DNA of 64,000 nt from Diprion similis. Lineage: Eukaryota; Arthropoda; Insecta; Hymenoptera; Diprionidae. Under the pieces are notes generated by a model. That model was not told the DNA's origin and searched no databases. It was given only the letters and a program-made list of their open reading frames with translations. Below, piece by piece: positions 61,917 through 64,000 of this stretch. Both the position numbers and the translations under genes were made by a program. The stretch spans positions 11,229,501 to 11,293,500 of the forward strand of contig NC_060106.1 in assembly GCF_021155765.1 (NCBI RefSeq), in the 5' to 3' direction. Position 1 is the stretch's first letter; each line of letters begins with the position of its first letter.

Positions 61917-63352
61917 ATCAGTGTGGCACCGGGGAAATACGAAATCGTGCCGCCGGAGCGAACCAGTCCGACAAAGTACTGGCCCTAGAGTAAACCGTTA
62001 TTGTTGGTCTAGTGGCCATTGAAACGTGCACCTCTGGCCCGGGCGTTGTACTGTATATTTATTTGTTTTCATGTTACAACGGCCGGCGAACCAGTCTGAA
62101 TCCCACGAGCACAGCGTCGATACGTTATACAATGGATAATAATTTTTACAGTGAAAATAATTCGTAGACTAAATCTGAATTGGAGATGAATTTATCATCC
62201 GGTAAAAACTGTACGTGCGGAATCAGGTGTGAATATAGTGGACGTGCGGATGTTGATTGTATAATGTGACAGATAGCTTCTAACACCACGTGTTTTTATA
62301 ATCAATTGAAACCTGTGAAAAAGTACGAATTATCAGACTTCCGAGCAACAGACGACGGTGAGCTAGCCTTGAAATAGTATTACGAGGCCGGTTAGTTACA
62401 TCGAGGATAAAATCCTTTTTATCGTTTAGATAACCGATGAAGGAAGTGGACTTTCTTTAACATCGAACCAGTTGATTTTTTGTTGAAATTCTCTGGTATT
62501 CAGGACTATTCTCTCGCGACTTGCAACTTTCCGGATTTGATGTGTGATGTACTGAGATATTGTGGAAACGATGAGTAATTTAGCCACATTGACTGTCGCT
62601 TCCAAATAAACGCACGTAGCAGTTCAGTACTGCAGATTGGGCGGATGGCTACCTTCCGTTTCTCAGATCGGTAACGAGCTGGAGTTTCGCTCAAAGGATT
62701 GTTCTTATATGCGTAGCATACAGCTGTGCAAACAAGTGTCTATAGCCGGTACGTATAATACGATATTACAACAGCCGAGAGGTGTAGTGTTCGAGAGTGT
62801 AATCTTGGTGCAAGAAGTGACAATCCTCGGAACGACAAACGGCAAACGATTAACTCACACCGATTTCGACCTCCACGGTAATTTGAATAAAGGAGCCTCG
62901 CAGCAGCAGCAGCAGCAGCAGCCACAAGATAGCTTTAGAGTTTAATTTCGCCTGAGCTGGCGTGAGTCGTTCGCCGCGCCGGCGCTCTCTCACCTCTGCA
63001 ATCTCCGAAAGTTTGTCGTTCGCTTATCGCTATCAAGCTGATAAGGAAAATAAAGAACTCTTATTGCAACGTATGTCTCTTCGAAGCCAGCCGAGACCTG
63101 CCCAGGTATCGCAGCTACTCCCCTGCAGTCCTCAAGGATCGGTGATAGGAACCGCAACCGAGAATCGACGAGAGACGATTTTTCACCGAAGAATCATCGA
63201 TAACGAGCCCGATTTAGTACGTCAGGAAATCGCGAATCGAGATGACAATGCAAGGTGCGTCGTTTCCCGCTTAACCATTCCCGCGAGAGTTGTGCGATAA
63301 CGTAACAATTGTTGGACCGCGTCAGCTGCACGCACAGTCGACCACCTGCACC
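61917..63352 (+). promoter_or_regulatory. Probable promoter / long 5' leader region of the integrin beta gene
   Basis: This stretch upstream of the integrin start is richer in G+C than the DNA to its left. It begins with a TCAGTG initiator-like site at 61917-61922; the word ATCAGTGTGGC around it is shared exactly with the putative start site of the plus-strand SDR at 43454-43464. It contains open frames without known domains (for example one through the CAG run at 62901-62921) and no recognisable coding exon, so I read it as 5' UTR, possibly interrupted by an intron (a GTACGT donor-like site lies near 62750). No DPE is found at the right distance, so the exact start is uncertain. Confidence 0.4.
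62901..62921 (+). repeat. (CAG)7 trinucleotide repeat in the putative integrin 5' leader
   Basis: Seven perfect CAG units. In one frame they would encode seven glutamines within an ATG-less or out-of-context open frame, but the position upstream of the integrin start makes transcribed, untranslated sequence more likely. Confidence 0.9.
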
Positions 63353-63538
63353 ATGGAGTCAAAAGGGCGAGGAAGAGCGATCGGGATGGTGGAAATCGCT
63401 CTGTTTCTACTCGTTTTTTGCACAGCGGTCAATTGTGTTTATTCTCAAGTTACCGACAGCCTCAGTTTGTGTCTATTGCAAACCTCATGCACGGCTTGCC
63501 TCGAAGCGAGTTCGAGATGCGCGTGGTGTAGTGACTGG
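63353..63538 (+). CDS. Integrin beta subunit, first coding exon (partial; gene continues beyond window)
   Basis: ATG at 63353 is in good context (CACCATGG) and opens 62 codons ending at a GTAAGC donor (63539). Residues 13-31 are a hydrophobic signal peptide (VEIALFLLVFCTAVNC core), followed by a PSI-domain start with cysteines 40, 46, 49, 56 and 59. Their spacing, C-x5-C-x2-C-x6-C-x2-C, and the CAWCSDW ending match the N-terminus of integrin beta chains (compare CAWCSD in vertebrate beta-3). Integrin beta pairs with an alpha subunit at the plasma membrane to bind extracellular matrix and link it to actin. The hybrid, beta-I, EGF and transmembrane parts lie to the right of the window. I cannot tell beta-PS from beta-nu from this exon alone. 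A second Met at residue 12 could also serve as start. Upstream is a long leader with several short frames and a CAG run. Confidence 0.86.
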
Positions 63539-64000
63539 GTAAGCTGACCAAGTACCTAATAGAGAAACACCTACTCGCGTATACTGTGAATATTTTATGC
63601 TTACGTAAGAGCTTGAAAATCGTAATGTCAATTCAGAAGCGTTTTTATCTTTCGATGTATAATAGTGTTTACACTGAACATGTCATATACGCGTTACACC
63701 GACGTTATGTGGTCTCGTGTTTCAATCTAACCCAAGAACGAGGTCTAGGGACTCACGATTAGCATGACAATTGTAGATTTGTACGCACGTACGTTCTATC
63801 AAATGATAATATGACGCGGAAAAAAGTTCAACGGCAACCGGTGAAGAGAATTCATTGAAACAGAATAAAGTAGAAGGTAACACTATCGCTCCTTTACGCC
63901 CAAGAAGCGACGTTGAGTTTCTCTTTCGTTATACCGTAACGTGATTTGACGATATGTCTCGAATGGCGTCACTTCTCAATTTACTCGCTTACAAATCCTC
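63539..64000 (+). other. Start of integrin beta intron 1; no feature seen
   Basis: AT-rich sequence after the GTAAGC donor to the window end. I see no acceptor followed by a frame that continues the PSI domain, so the next exon lies outside. Confidence 0.6.

Noticed and set aside
1..64000. CRISPR arrays, bacterial operons or viral genes
   Set aside because: No regularly spaced repeats, no dense prokaryotic frames and no recognisable viral proteins; introns and gene content are those of an animal.

Overview
The window looks like nuclear DNA of an insect. Four multi-exon or single-exon animal genes can be read with clean splice sites, surrounded by long AT-rich non-coding DNA with microsatellites and small inverted-repeat elements. 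The families (CHID1, membrane-anchored short-chain dehydrogenases, TTLL4, integrin beta) are general to animals. The compact introns of some genes, the Inr/DPE-type core promoter and a GGTTAGGTTAG (TTAGG-type) motif point to an arthropod, possibly a hymenopteran. That last step is inference and cannot be proved from this window.

Layout. Positions 1-24,236 hold no protein gene that I recognise; they contain repeats, GC-richer islands and one possible decayed coding stretch near 15 kb. At 24,237-24,408 (minus) there is a likely non-coding first exon with a perfect GTAAGT donor, so much of the left third may be an intron of an unseen minus-strand gene. CHID1 (25,563-27,436, plus, 7 exons, 391 aa) is complete. 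It converges on a complete short-chain dehydrogenase/reductase of the SDR16C/retinol-dehydrogenase type (28,204-33,072, minus, 7 coding exons, 325 aa), whose five internal exons have exactly the same lengths and phases as those of a second SDR on the other strand (45,113-58,090, plus, 338 aa). The two are a divergent paralogous pair about 8.4 kb apart from one putative start site to the other. The third intron of the plus-strand SDR contains a complete intronless TTLL4-like tubulin polyglutamylase in antisense (54,664-56,364, 566 aa). At the right edge, the first coding exon of an integrin beta subunit (63,353-63,538) carries a signal peptide and the start of the PSI domain; the rest lies beyond the window.

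The main unusual items are the nested intronless TTLL4 gene, a GC-AG intron in the minus-strand SDR, a polyA hexamer overlapping the stop codon of that gene, several palindromic or foldback elements (20.16-20.98 kb as two abutting elements; 41.58-42.32 kb with poly-G/poly-C ends inserted in a degenerate tandem repeat; a 210-bp element with 21-bp perfect inverted ends at 45.65 kb), and a stretch at 14.9-15.6 kb where three overlapping open frames follow each other. Functionally the two SDRs probably act on retinoid- or steroid-like lipids at the ER or lipid droplets, CHID1 is a secreted or lysosomal GH18-fold lectin-like protein, TTLL4 modifies tubulin or other proteins, and integrin beta is a cell-adhesion receptor. 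Nothing suggests that these genes act in one pathway. I found no clearly new biological system.
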